Assembly: GCA_016788165.1 (NCBI GenBank)
Contig: JAEUTH010000019.1
Location: forward strand, 1-64,000
DNA: 64,000 nt
Reading direction: 5' to 3'
DNA from: Bacteroidia bacterium
Lineage (GTDB): Bacteria > Bacteroidota > Bacteroidia > AKYH767-A > OLB10
Position 1 is the first letter of the stretch; every line of letters starts with the position of its first letter. Of this stretch, positions 56,617 to 64,000 are shown piece after piece. The position numbers and the translations under genes were made by a program. The notes beneath the pieces are model-generated. The model saw only the letters and a list, made by a program, of their open reading frames with translations, was not told the origin of the DNA and searched no databases.

Positions 56617-57489
56617 ATGCATCACAATAATGGGTATAAATATGCAATTGCATTGTTTGCTTTTTCAATATTGGGCTGCCAATATTTTAAATCAAAACCC
56701 ACTGTGGATCAAACACAGGCTGTTGCCCGTGTCTATGATAAATATCTTTTTAAAAACGACTTAATAAAAATAATACCCAAAGGAGCATCGGCTGCCGACA
56801 GCATGCAAGCCGTTAGAAATTACATTGATAATTGGATTAAACAAAACATTATACTTCGTAAAGCCGAAAACAATTTGAACGATGACGAAAAAAATGTACA
56901 ACCGCAGTTAGATAACTATCGAAATACACTCATAACCTATATATACCAACGCGAGCTTATTAAAGAAAAGTTAGATACAACCGTAACCGAAAACGAAATA
57001 ACAGAATACTATCAAACACATAAAAATAACTTTGCCTTGCGTCAAAGCATTGTTAGGTTTATCTACTTAAAAACCGATAAAGCAGCACCTAAATTAAACC
57101 AGGTAAGGCAATGGTTTAAATCAAACAATAATGATGACAAAATAAAATTAGAAGACTATTGTTATCAGTTTGCAACCGACTATTTTTTAAATGATGAAGA
57201 CTGGGTATCTATCGACCAATGCCTTCAAAAAGCAGGTATTATAACCGATAACAAAGATGCATACTTACAAAGTAATTTTTATACCGAAATACCTGATAGT
57301 ACGCAAATTACGTTTATACGAATAAAAGAATTCAAATATAAAGACAGTATTTCGCCCATTGAATTTGAAACCGACAACATTAAAAATCTGATAATAAACA
57401 AACGTAAATTAGGGCTTATTCAAGAAATGGAAAAGGCCGCTTATCAAAAAGCACTCAACGAAAAAGACTTTGAAATTTACACACAATAA
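56617..57489 (+). CDS. SurA-related lipoprotein without a clear parvulin domain
   Basis: 290 residues. A lipoprotein signal ends at the Cys of SILGC (about residue 21). The rest resembles the SurA N-terminal helical chaperone domain (WIKQNIILRKAENNL, ITEYYQTHKNNF) but I see no parvulin signature (no GGDLG or FGYHII). It sits between two PpiC/SurA genes and ends 7 bases before the next start, so it is probably a chaperone-only partner in one operon. Confidence 0.7.
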   Translation: MHHNNGYKYAIALFAFSILGCQYFKSKPTVDQTQAVARVYDKYLFKNDLIKIIPKGASAADSMQAVRNYIDNWIKQNIILRKAENNLNDDEKNVQPQLDNYRNTLITYIYQRELIKEKLDTTVTENEITEYYQTHKNNFALRQSIVRFIYLKTDKAAPKLNQVRQWFKSNNNDDKIKLEDYCYQFATDYFLNDEDWVSIDQCLQKAGIITDNKDAYLQSNFYTEIPDSTQITFIRIKEFKYKDSISPIEFETDNIKNLIINKRKLGLIQEMEKAAYQKALNEKDFEIYTQ

Positions 57490-57496
57490 CCCATAA

Positions 57497-58840
57497 ATGA
57501 CTACATCAAAATTAAAAGGCTACTTAATTTTTCTTTTGTGTATTTACTTTGGCAAAGCAATAAGCCAACCGCAAATATTAGATCAGGTAGCAGCCATAGT
57601 AGGCAGTAAAATTATTTTGCAAAGCGAAGTAGAACAACAATACCAAGTGTACTTATCACAAGGAAACTACGCCAAACCCGAAATTAAATGTAGCATACTT
57701 GAAAAAATGATTGTAAATAAACTGCTGCTGCACCATGCTATTATTGACAGTATTGAAGTTACCGACCAGCAAGTTGAAGATGGTATGGAAAGACGTTTCA
57801 GATATTACATTGAACAATTTGGAAGCGTAGAAAAATTTGAAGAATTCTATGGCAAGTCGGTACTTGACTGGCGCGAAGAACTCAGACCTATATTTCGTGA
57901 AAACTTGCTTACACAAGCCATGCAGGATAAAGTACAAAGCCCGGTAAGTGTTGCGCCTTATGATGTAAAAAAATTTTTTATCGACATACCAACCGATAGC
58001 TTACCCTTAATAAATGCAGAAATAGAATACCAACAAATTGTAAAAAATGTATCCTTTGGTGAGGCTGCCAAAAAAGAATGTAAAGATAAATTAGATGCTT
58101 ATCGTAAACGAATTATAAGTGGCGAATCAGACTTTGGAACTTTGGCGGTTTTATATTCGGCCGATAAAGGTTCGGCTCGAAATAATGGCGAATTAGGTTT
58201 TGTAAACCGAGGCGATTTAGTACCTGAGTTTGAAGCTGCTGCATTTAAACTTCAAAAAAATGAAATCTCACCAGTAGTCGAAACCAAGTTTGGTTTTCAC
58301 ATCATACAACTTATCGAACGAAGAGGCAATCAGATAAACGTACGTCACATTTTATTGCGCCCAACCATTACCGATGCCGACAACAAACAAACCATTGCCC
58401 TTTTAGATAGTGTGGTTGATTTGATTCATAAAGATAGTATCAGCTTTAGCGAAGCCGCGCAAAAATACAGCGATGACGAAGAATCGCATTTTAGCGGTGG
58501 TAACGTTATTAATCCGCAAACCGGTACCACACGTTGGGAAATTGATGAAATAGATCGCATTGTATTTCAGTTGATAGACCAGTTAAACATAAACGAAATT
58601 ACGGCTGTGGTGCCCCATCAAACTGCGCAAGGGAAATTAGCATATCGTGTTATTAAATTAAAAGAACGTACAAAACCCCATGTACTAAACATGACCGATG
58701 ATTACCAGCGGCTGCAAAATCTGGCGCTTACAAAAAATCAAGAAAAAGCATTAAACGATTGGGTTAAAAAGAAAAAACCCGGCACATTTATACAAGTAAA
58801 TTCTCCGTTTAACGCCTGTAGCGAATTTAAAATCAACTGA
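57497..58840 (+). CDS. surA: Periplasmic chaperone/peptidylprolyl isomerase SurA
   Basis: 447 residues. Signal peptide ends near 23 (FGKAISQ). The SurA N-domain spans about 25-160 (AAIVGSKIILQSEVEQQ). Parvulin domain 1 (about 175-275) has GELGFV and FGFHIIQLIERR; parvulin 2 (about 280-390) has VRHILLRP and FSGGNV. It helps outer-membrane beta-barrel proteins fold. It forms a probable operon with the preceding genes; moxR follows after 29 bases. Confidence 0.9.
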   Translation: MTTSKLKGYLIFLLCIYFGKAISQPQILDQVAAIVGSKIILQSEVEQQYQVYLSQGNYAKPEIKCSILEKMIVNKLLLHHAIIDSIEVTDQQVEDGMERRFRYYIEQFGSVEKFEEFYGKSVLDWREELRPIFRENLLTQAMQDKVQSPVSVAPYDVKKFFIDIPTDSLPLINAEIEYQQIVKNVSFGEAAKKECKDKLDAYRKRIISGESDFGTLAVLYSADKGSARNNGELGFVNRGDLVPEFEAAAFKLQKNEISPVVETKFGFHIIQLIERRGNQINVRHILLRPTITDADNKQTIALLDSVVDLIHKDSISFSEAAQKYSDDEESHFSGGNVINPQTGTTRWEIDEIDRIVFQLIDQLNINEITAVVPHQTAQGKLAYRVIKLKERTKPHVLNMTDDYQRLQNLALTKNQEKALNDWVKKKKPGTFIQVNSPFNACSEFKIN

Positions 58841-58869
58841 AACTAAATTTATAACTGCTAATTCAAATT

Positions 58870-59841
58870 ATGAAAAACTATGCAACCGATGTTGAAGCTG
58901 TTGACGATTTGCGCAAAACATATCAACAGTTAACTACAGAAATTGGTAAAGTAATTGTTGGCCAGGATGCCATCGTACGCGATACCCTTATTTCGATTTT
59001 TAGTAACGGACATTGTTTGCTGGTTGGTGTACCCGGTCTGGCCAAAACATTATTGGTAAATACCATTGCGGGTGCTTTAGGTTTATCATACAACCGCATT
59101 CAGTTTACACCCGATTTAATGCCAAGTGATATTATTGGAACTGAAATTTTAAACGAACAACGACATTTTCAATTTGTAAAAGGCCCATTGTTTTCGAACA
59201 TTATTTTAGCAGATGAAATAAACCGAACGCCACCTAAAACACAAGCCGCTTTGTTAGAAGCCATGCAAGAGCGTGCTGTAACTGCAGCAGGAAAACGCTA
59301 TCAGTTAGACCAACCATTTTTTGTTTTAGCCACACAAAACCCTATTGAACAGGAAGGTACTTACCCTTTACCCGAAGCGCAGCTCGACCGTTTTATGTTT
59401 AATGTTTGGTTGGATTATCCAAAATTTGATGAAGAAATTTTAGTTGTAAAAAATACCACATCAGCACATACACCAACATTAAATAAAGTGATGGGTGCCG
59501 AAGAAATTATTTTCTTTCAGCAACTCATACGTAAAGTACCCGTGCCCGACAATGTTTTACAGTATGCCGTATCATTGGCCAGCAAAACCAGGCCTAACAC
59601 GGCATTAGCAACATCAGAAACCAACCAATATTTAAGTTGGGGTGCAGGACCAAGAGCTTCACAATTTTTAGTAATTGGCGCAAAAACCCATGCCGTATTA
59701 AATGGCAAATATGCGCCTGATATTGAAGATGTAAAAGCAGTGGCACCGGCAATATTAAGGCATCGGATAGTAAAAAATTACAAAGCCGAAGCCGAGGGTA
59801 TTTCAGTTGAAAGTTTAATTTCAAAATTACTGGCATCTTAG
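58870..59841 (+). CDS. MoxR-family AAA+ ATPase
   Basis: 323 residues. Walker A GVPGLAKTLL near 56, Walker B ILADEINRTPPKTQAALLEAM, sensor 1 ATQNPIEQEGTYPLPEAQLDRF. MoxR ATPases usually sit before DUF58 and VWA (BatA/BatB) genes and help mature them; none of these is here, as the next gene is a divergent ABC ATPase. It follows surA closely and may act in envelope protein quality control. Confidence 0.9.
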   Translation: MKNYATDVEAVDDLRKTYQQLTTEIGKVIVGQDAIVRDTLISIFSNGHCLLVGVPGLAKTLLVNTIAGALGLSYNRIQFTPDLMPSDIIGTEILNEQRHFQFVKGPLFSNIILADEINRTPPKTQAALLEAMQERAVTAAGKRYQLDQPFFVLATQNPIEQEGTYPLPEAQLDRFMFNVWLDYPKFDEEILVVKNTTSAHTPTLNKVMGAEEIIFFQQLIRKVPVPDNVLQYAVSLASKTRPNTALATSETNQYLSWGAGPRASQFLVIGAKTHAVLNGKYAPDIEDVKAVAPAILRHRIVKNYKAEAEGISVESLISKLLAS

Positions 59842-59867
59842 TTTTCAATGCCTAACAATAATTAAAT

Positions 59868-60521
59868 TTAAATAACTACACCATCGCTTATTGTTACAAC
59901 TTTATCGGCCATTGCTGCCAACGATTGGTTGTGAGTAACAATAACAAATGTTTGCTTAAACGCATTACGTAAATCAAAAAATAATTGATGCAACGCTGCA
60001 GCATTTGCCGAATCTAAATTGCCCGAAGGCTCATCAGCTAAAATAACCATAGGGTTATTTATTAATGACCTGGCCACTGCAATACGCTGCTGCTCACCAC
60101 CCGAAAGTGCACCCGGTTTATGATTTGCACGATGCGTTAACTTTAAAAAATCTAATAACTGCATGGCTTTGGCCTCGGCTTCGCGTTTGGGTGTACCTCC
60201 AATAAATGCCGGAATACAAATGTTTTCAACTGCAGTAAACTCAGGCAATAAATTGTGAAACTGAAAAACAAAACCAATTTTTTTATTACGCACCTGTGCC
60301 AACTTTTTACTGCTTAAATTCTGAATAAGCTCACCTTCTATCCATAATTGGCCGGTATCGGCCGTATCTAAAGTGCCCAAAATTTGCAAGAGTGTAGTTT
60401 TCCCTGCCCCTGATGCACCAACTATTGCTACAATTTCAGAAGCGTTAACTGCCATGTTTATGCCCTTAAGCACAGCAACATTGCCAAATGTTTTTACAAT
60501 ATTTTTTGCCTCAACTAACAT
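59868..60521 (-). CDS. ABC transporter ATP-binding protein, LolD/MacB type
   Basis: 217 residues, a single ATPase domain. Walker A GASGAGKTTLL near 37, Q-loop FVFQFHNLLPEF, signature LSGGEQQRIAVARSL, Walker B VILADEPSGNLDS. It matches the LolD-type ATPase that works with LolC/LolE permeases to send lipoproteins to the outer membrane, or MacB-like exporters. No permease gene is adjacent, so the partner must be elsewhere. Confidence 0.85.
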   Translation of the reverse strand: MLVEAKNIVKTFGNVAVLKGINMAVNASEIVAIVGASGAGKTTLLQILGTLDTADTGQLWIEGELIQNLSSKKLAQVRNKKIGFVFQFHNLLPEFTAVENICIPAFIGGTPKREAEAKAMQLLDFLKLTHRANHKPGALSGGEQQRIAVARSLINNPMVILADEPSGNLDSANAAALHQLFFDLRNAFKQTFVIVTHNQSLAAMADKVVTISDGVVI

Positions 60522-60745
60522 ATAATACTACACAAATAAAATTTGCCAAATATCAACAATAACTAACAATAGGCTATTAATACTTTGCGTTTTGTAAAAT
60601 GTAATTAACTTTAATAAAACAACAGAAAAGTGGCGTTGCATGACCAGCAAAACCGCTATAATATACAACAAATGAAGCAGCCCGATAAAATAAAATGCTG
60701 TTAACAACAGGTTGCTTTGGGCTTTCGCAATCCTAAATTTTAGTA

Positions 60746-60753
60746 TAGGTTTG
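60746..60753 (+). promoter_or_regulatory. -7 box (TAGGTTTG) upstream of the TPR gene
   Basis: An exact TAnnTTTG match 27 bases before the ATG at 60780, in the divergent 258-base gap with the LolD-like gene. No clear TTTG at the standard spacing. The rest of the gap shows nothing recognisable. Confidence 0.5.
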
Positions 60754-60767
60754 CATTAAATTTAAGT

Positions 60768-60774
60768 AAAGGAG
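60768..60774 (+). promoter_or_regulatory. Shine-Dalgarno site (AAAGGAG) of the TPR gene
   Basis: AAAGGAG ends 5 bases before the ATG at 60780. Strong SD sites are uncommon in Bacteroidota, where most starts rely on A-rich leaders, so this one stands out and supports the start. Confidence 0.6.
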
Positions 60775-60779
60775 ATTTT

Positions 60780-62204
60780 ATGTTTGAAGATGATGATGCA
60801 AGCATGGGCGAAGAGCAACTGGATGATAAAAAAGATGCTTTGCAGAAGTACGAGGATATGATAAAAAGTCGTGTTGATTTATTTTTTGATGTAGATGCAT
60901 TGGGGTTAATTATTGACGCTTATTTTGAAAACAACAAGTATCAACAGGCATTAGATGCCTGTAACTATGCATTAAAATTACACCCATCACAACATGAGTT
61001 TATTTTAAGACAAGCCGGCCTGTTAAATAAAATGGGGAATGATAAAGGTGCTTTTGACACGTTACTTGCTTACGAAAAAATTAACCCGCATAATGCTGAC
61101 TTGTATCTTATTAGAGCAAATATTTATCTGGCACAAAATGAATTTACAAATGCCATTGATAATTATTTATTAGCAATAAAGTTTACCGATGACCCTGCCC
61201 CAATTTATCACGATTTAGCTTTTGCTTATGCCGACTCGAGCGACTTTAACAGCGCCATCAAATACATAAAAATGTTTTTGCAAAGCGGCTGGCAAGATAC
61301 GCTGGCTTACGATCAGTTAATAAACTGGTTGGTTATTACAGGTAGGCTCGAAAGCGAAACATCCTTTTTCCAAAATCAAATTGACAACGACCCATACAAT
61401 GATGCGGCATGGCTTGCATTCGGTATGGTTAGTAAGGAACTTAAAATGTATGAAAAAGCATTACATGCATTTGAATATTGCCTGCTGATTGCAAACGACA
61501 ATATACAAGGGTACTTAGAACAAGGTGATGTATATTTTATACTCGAACAATATGAAGCGGCAATAAAATCCTACGAAAACTCCTTAACCTATTTTCCGGG
61601 CAATGCCGTTACTTATTACAACATTGGCGAATGTTATGAACGATTAAACGATTTTACCAAAGCACGCGAACATTACACACGTGCTATTCGTTTATATCCC
61701 GACTTAGCCGCTGCCTGGTATAGCATTGGTATGGTGCTTAGCTATCAGGAAAAAGCGTATGAGGCAATACATTACTTAAAAAAATCCGTTGAGCTAGAAC
61801 CCGGAAATGCTGAGTTTTGGTTTGCTTTAGCCGATTGCGAAAGTACCTTAGGACACTTTAACGAAGCTATAGCCTGCTATGAAAATGTAATAGACCTTGA
61901 ACCTGACAATGAAGATATTTATGCCGAATATGCCCTGTTTTTATTTGAACACAACCAAATAAAAGACGCCATTGAAACCATACAAATGGGAATAAAAACC
62001 CTACCACAAAATGCCGAACATTATTATTACGCTGCTTGCTTTTTATATAGTGATGGTAAGTTACAAATGGCCTATGAAGAGTTTGAACAAGGACTTATAA
62101 AAAACTTTAACGACCATAAAATTATTTTTGAAGTATTGCCTCCTTTGCAAAATGATTATCGCATAATTGAATTAATTAGCCGCTATAGCGATAACCAAAT
62201 ATAA
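60780..62204 (+). CDS. Tetratricopeptide-repeat (TPR) protein
   Basis: 474 residues, no signal peptide or membrane segment. After an acidic N-terminus (FEDDDASMGEEQLDD), about ten or more TPR units follow, with typical WxxxGxxxxxxxxYxxAxxxYxxAxxLxP spacing (e.g. AWYSIGMVLSYQEKAYEAI, FWFALADCESTLGHFNEAI). It is likely a cytoplasmic protein-protein scaffold; no partner domain is visible. Downstream comA follows 23 bases later, so they may be co-transcribed. Confidence 0.85.
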   Translation: MFEDDDASMGEEQLDDKKDALQKYEDMIKSRVDLFFDVDALGLIIDAYFENNKYQQALDACNYALKLHPSQHEFILRQAGLLNKMGNDKGAFDTLLAYEKINPHNADLYLIRANIYLAQNEFTNAIDNYLLAIKFTDDPAPIYHDLAFAYADSSDFNSAIKYIKMFLQSGWQDTLAYDQLINWLVITGRLESETSFFQNQIDNDPYNDAAWLAFGMVSKELKMYEKALHAFEYCLLIANDNIQGYLEQGDVYFILEQYEAAIKSYENSLTYFPGNAVTYYNIGECYERLNDFTKAREHYTRAIRLYPDLAAAWYSIGMVLSYQEKAYEAIHYLKKSVELEPGNAEFWFALADCESTLGHFNEAIACYENVIDLEPDNEDIYAEYALFLFEHNQIKDAIETIQMGIKTLPQNAEHYYYAACFLYSDGKLQMAYEEFEQGLIKNFNDHKIIFEVLPPLQNDYRIIELISRYSDNQI

Positions 62205-62227
62205 ACAAACCAAAACCTGCTTTTTAC

Positions 62228-62986
62228 ATGATTAATTTTGAATTATCAAATGTACCCCAACGTGCTGTAAAACCACGCCAAACCGGCATAACCATGGTTA
62301 TGGACAAGGGTTTAAGCGTACGCCAAGCCGAAGATCTAATTGAATCGGGACTGGCATACATAGATATCATAAAATTAGGTTTTGGCAGTGCACTAATAAC
62401 ACCAAACCTACAGCAAAAATTAGACGTATATCGCAATGCCGGTGTGCCCGTATATTTTGGTGGTACCATGGCCGAATCATTTATTGTTCGGAAAAAATTT
62501 GATGACTACATCCGCCTTCTCGAAAAATATAAAATGACGCATGCCGAAATCAGCGATGGTTCTATAACCATACCGCATGATGAGAAATGCGAATACATAC
62601 GCAGGCTGGCAAAGCAAATTACCGTAATTAGCGAAGTGGGAAGTAAAGAAGAAGGCATAATCATACATCCCAGCGTTTGGACCAGTATGATGTTAAAAGA
62701 ACTTGAAGCTGGTGTTTGGAAAGTAATTGCCGAAGCACGCGAAAGTGGCACCGTGGGCATATACCGCCCAAACGGAAAAGCACATGTAATGCTTATAAAT
62801 ATTATTACCAATAAAGTACCGGCCGAAAAAATTATTTGGGAAGCACCTCAAAAATCACAACAAGCTTACTTTATTAAACACATGGGCGCTGATGTAAATT
62901 TAGGCAACATTGCACCCAATGAAATTATTGCATTGGAAAGTTTACGCCTGGGTTTGCGCAGCGATACTTTTTTTCAATACCTATAA
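62228..62986 (+). CDS. comA: Phosphosulfolactate synthase-like protein (ComA family)
   Basis: 252 residues, a TIM barrel. Conserved segments GITMVMDKGLS, DIIKLGFGSAL, VYFGGTMAES, VISEVGSKEE, and GADVNLGNIAPNE match ComA, which adds sulfite to phosphoenolpyruvate to make phosphosulfolactate, the first step of coenzyme M synthesis in archaea. In Bacteroidota the product may feed other sulfonates such as cysteate for sulfonolipids (inference). No other coenzyme M gene is nearby. A rhodanese gene follows closely. Confidence 0.85.
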   Translation: MINFELSNVPQRAVKPRQTGITMVMDKGLSVRQAEDLIESGLAYIDIIKLGFGSALITPNLQQKLDVYRNAGVPVYFGGTMAESFIVRKKFDDYIRLLEKYKMTHAEISDGSITIPHDEKCEYIRRLAKQITVISEVGSKEEGIIIHPSVWTSMMLKELEAGVWKVIAEARESGTVGIYRPNGKAHVMLINIITNKVPAEKIIWEAPQKSQQAYFIKHMGADVNLGNIAPNEIIALESLRLGLRSDTFFQYL

Positions 62987-63003
62987 AAATTAATCCAAAT
63001 AAA

Positions 63004-63318
63004 ATGAAAGAAAAAACTGTACAAGAGTTGCAACAAATGCGAAACGATGGAAGCGATTTTCAATTAATAGATGTACGCGAAGAATGGGAGTTTGAAACCG
63101 CAAACATTAATGGCGAGTTAATACCCTTAGGCCATATAATGGATGAACAAGATAAAATTTCGAAATCGAAACCGGTTATTATTCACTGCCGGTCGGGCTC
63201 GCGAAGCACTACCGCTGTTAAAGCTTTAGAACAATTAGGTTACACCAATTTATACAATTTAAAAGGTGGTATTATGGCCTGGAAAAACGAAATAGATCCA
63301 ACGCTTGACGTGAGCTGA
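63004..63318 (+). CDS. Single-domain rhodanese-like protein
   Basis: 104 residues. DVREEWEF near 23-30 and the active-site loop HCRSGSRST with Cys62 define the rhodanese fold. It can transfer sulfane sulfur or bind sulfur intermediates. It starts 17 bases after the ComA-like gene, and the two may act in one sulfur-handling route (inference). No signal peptide. Confidence 0.88.
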   Translation: MKEKTVQELQQMRNDGSDFQLIDVREEWEFETANINGELIPLGHIMDEQDKISKSKPVIIHCRSGSRSTTAVKALEQLGYTNLYNLKGGIMAWKNEIDPTLDVS

Positions 63319-63369
63319 TTTACTTTTTTATTTTACTTAATTTATAATTCCACTAAAGCATTCGATTAA

Positions 63370-64000
63370 ATGTTAGAACTGTTTACGCACATTTTACATC
63401 TTGATTTTGAATGGTTGTTTTTAAACTACAACCAAACTATTTATACCATATTATTTCTGGTGATATTCATCGAAACCGGTTTGGTATTAATGCCCTTTTT
63501 ACCGGGCGATTCGCTATTATTTACTGCCGGTTTATTTGCTCGTTTGGGCTATTTAGATTTGGGTTTGCTAATGGCCTTGTTATTTGTAGCTGCTGTTTTA
63601 GGCGATAATACCAATTACTGGGTTGGCCGTAAACTCGGCTTACGCGCCATACAAATTAAATTTAAAGACAAGCTTTTGGTAAAGCCTGAATATGTAGAGA
63701 AAACACATGCTTTTTACGAAAAGCATGGCGCTAAAACCATTATAATGGCTCGGTTTGTTCCAATAGTACGCACTTTTGCACCGTTTGTTGCAGGCATTGG
63801 CACCATGGACTATCGCAGGTTTTTATCATTTGATGTATTAGGTGGTGTTATATGGATAGGATCACTTACACTGGCCGGTTATTTTTTAGGCGAAATTCCC
63901 TGGATAAGAAAAAATATCGAGTTAGTAGCATTGGCTATAATAGCCATTTCATTGTTACCAGTAATTGTTGGTGTAATTAAAAACCGCAGGGCTACTGCTT
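63370..64000 (+). CDS. DedA family membrane protein (3' end outside window)
   Basis: Open from ATG 63370 to the window edge, at least 210 residues. The hydrophobic N-terminal helix, ETGLVLMPFLPGDSLLFTAG and FVPIVRTFAPFVAG are the DedA/SNARE-associated signature; several further membrane helices follow. DedA proteins are inner-membrane transporters that flip lipids such as undecaprenyl phosphate or phosphatidylethanolamine in some bacteria. Only a few residues appear to be missing. Confidence 0.9.
   Translation, partial: MLELFTHILHLDFEWLFLNYNQTIYTILFLVIFIETGLVLMPFLPGDSLLFTAGLFARLGYLDLGLLMALLFVAAVLGDNTNYWVGRKLGLRAIQIKFKDKLLVKPEYVEKTHAFYEKHGAKTIIMARFVPIVRTFAPFVAGIGTMDYRRFLSFDVLGGVIWIGSLTLAGYFLGEIPWIRKNIELVALAIIAISLLPVIVGVIKNRRATA

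Overview
The window looks like the chromosome of a member of the Bacteroidota, most likely near Chitinophagales/Sphingobacteriia; the order-level placement is an inference. Supporting signs are AT-rich DNA and several giant secreted proteins that end in a type IX secretion (T9SS) type A sorting domain. Others are Bacteroidota-type promoter boxes (TAnnTTTG), a DUF4783-nadC pair next to rlmH, a ComA-like protein, and a futalosine hydrolase that implies the futalosine route to menaquinone. I see no prophage, insertion sequence, CRISPR array, rRNA or tRNA gene. The window is ordinary core genome interrupted by surface-glycan genes and exported giant proteins.

Layout. 1-2.6 kb: tail of a T9SS cargo, then an FkbM-type methyltransferase and a multi-pass membrane protein. 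2.7-6.8 kb: glycosyltransferase, rlmH, DUF4783 protein, nadC, YihY/BrkB membrane protein. 6.8-14.9 kb: glycan-type cluster with two tandem AsnB-like amidotransferases, a metallophosphoesterase, a DegT/DnrJ aminotransferase translationally coupled to a sugar epimerase, and a second glycosyltransferase. 14.9-18.8 kb: secreted protein with nine PKD-like repeats. 18.9-26 kb: FAD oxidoreductase, small membrane protein, uvrB, a TonB_C plus VWA fusion, and rny. 26.0-26.9 kb: a strongly structured intergenic RNA that I interpret as 6S RNA, then zapA and a small coiled-coil gene. 27-32.3 kb: 1785-aa secreted protein with five tandem units of about 880 nt. 32.5-35.8 kb: fabD, folE, a QueD/PTPS-family gene, mqnB and a lipoprotein. 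35.8-41.1 kb: exported sulfatase with T9SS tail, and uvrA. 41.4-51.2 kb: two tandem paralogous proteins of about 1600 aa with a clan GH-A-like N-terminal barrel, a beta-helix-like middle and a T9SS tail. 51.3-54.4 kb: GH73/LysM glucosaminidase, PLP-dependent deaminase, tiny DUF5522 protein, isoaspartyl peptidase. 54.5-59.8 kb: three periplasmic SurA/PpiC-type folding factors and a MoxR ATPase. 59.9-64 kb: LolD-like ATPase, TPR protein, ComA-like protein, rhodanese and a truncated DedA protein.

How the parts fit. The glycosyltransferases, methyltransferase, AsnB pair, aminotransferase and epimerase fit synthesis and decoration of an envelope polysaccharide. The T9SS cargos are exported surface or adhesive proteins. 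The SurA/PpiC cluster would help outer-membrane and exported proteins fold. The best candidates for something under-described are the tandem GH-like/beta-helix pair, the 6S-like RNA between zapA and rny, and the TonB_C-VWA fusion.
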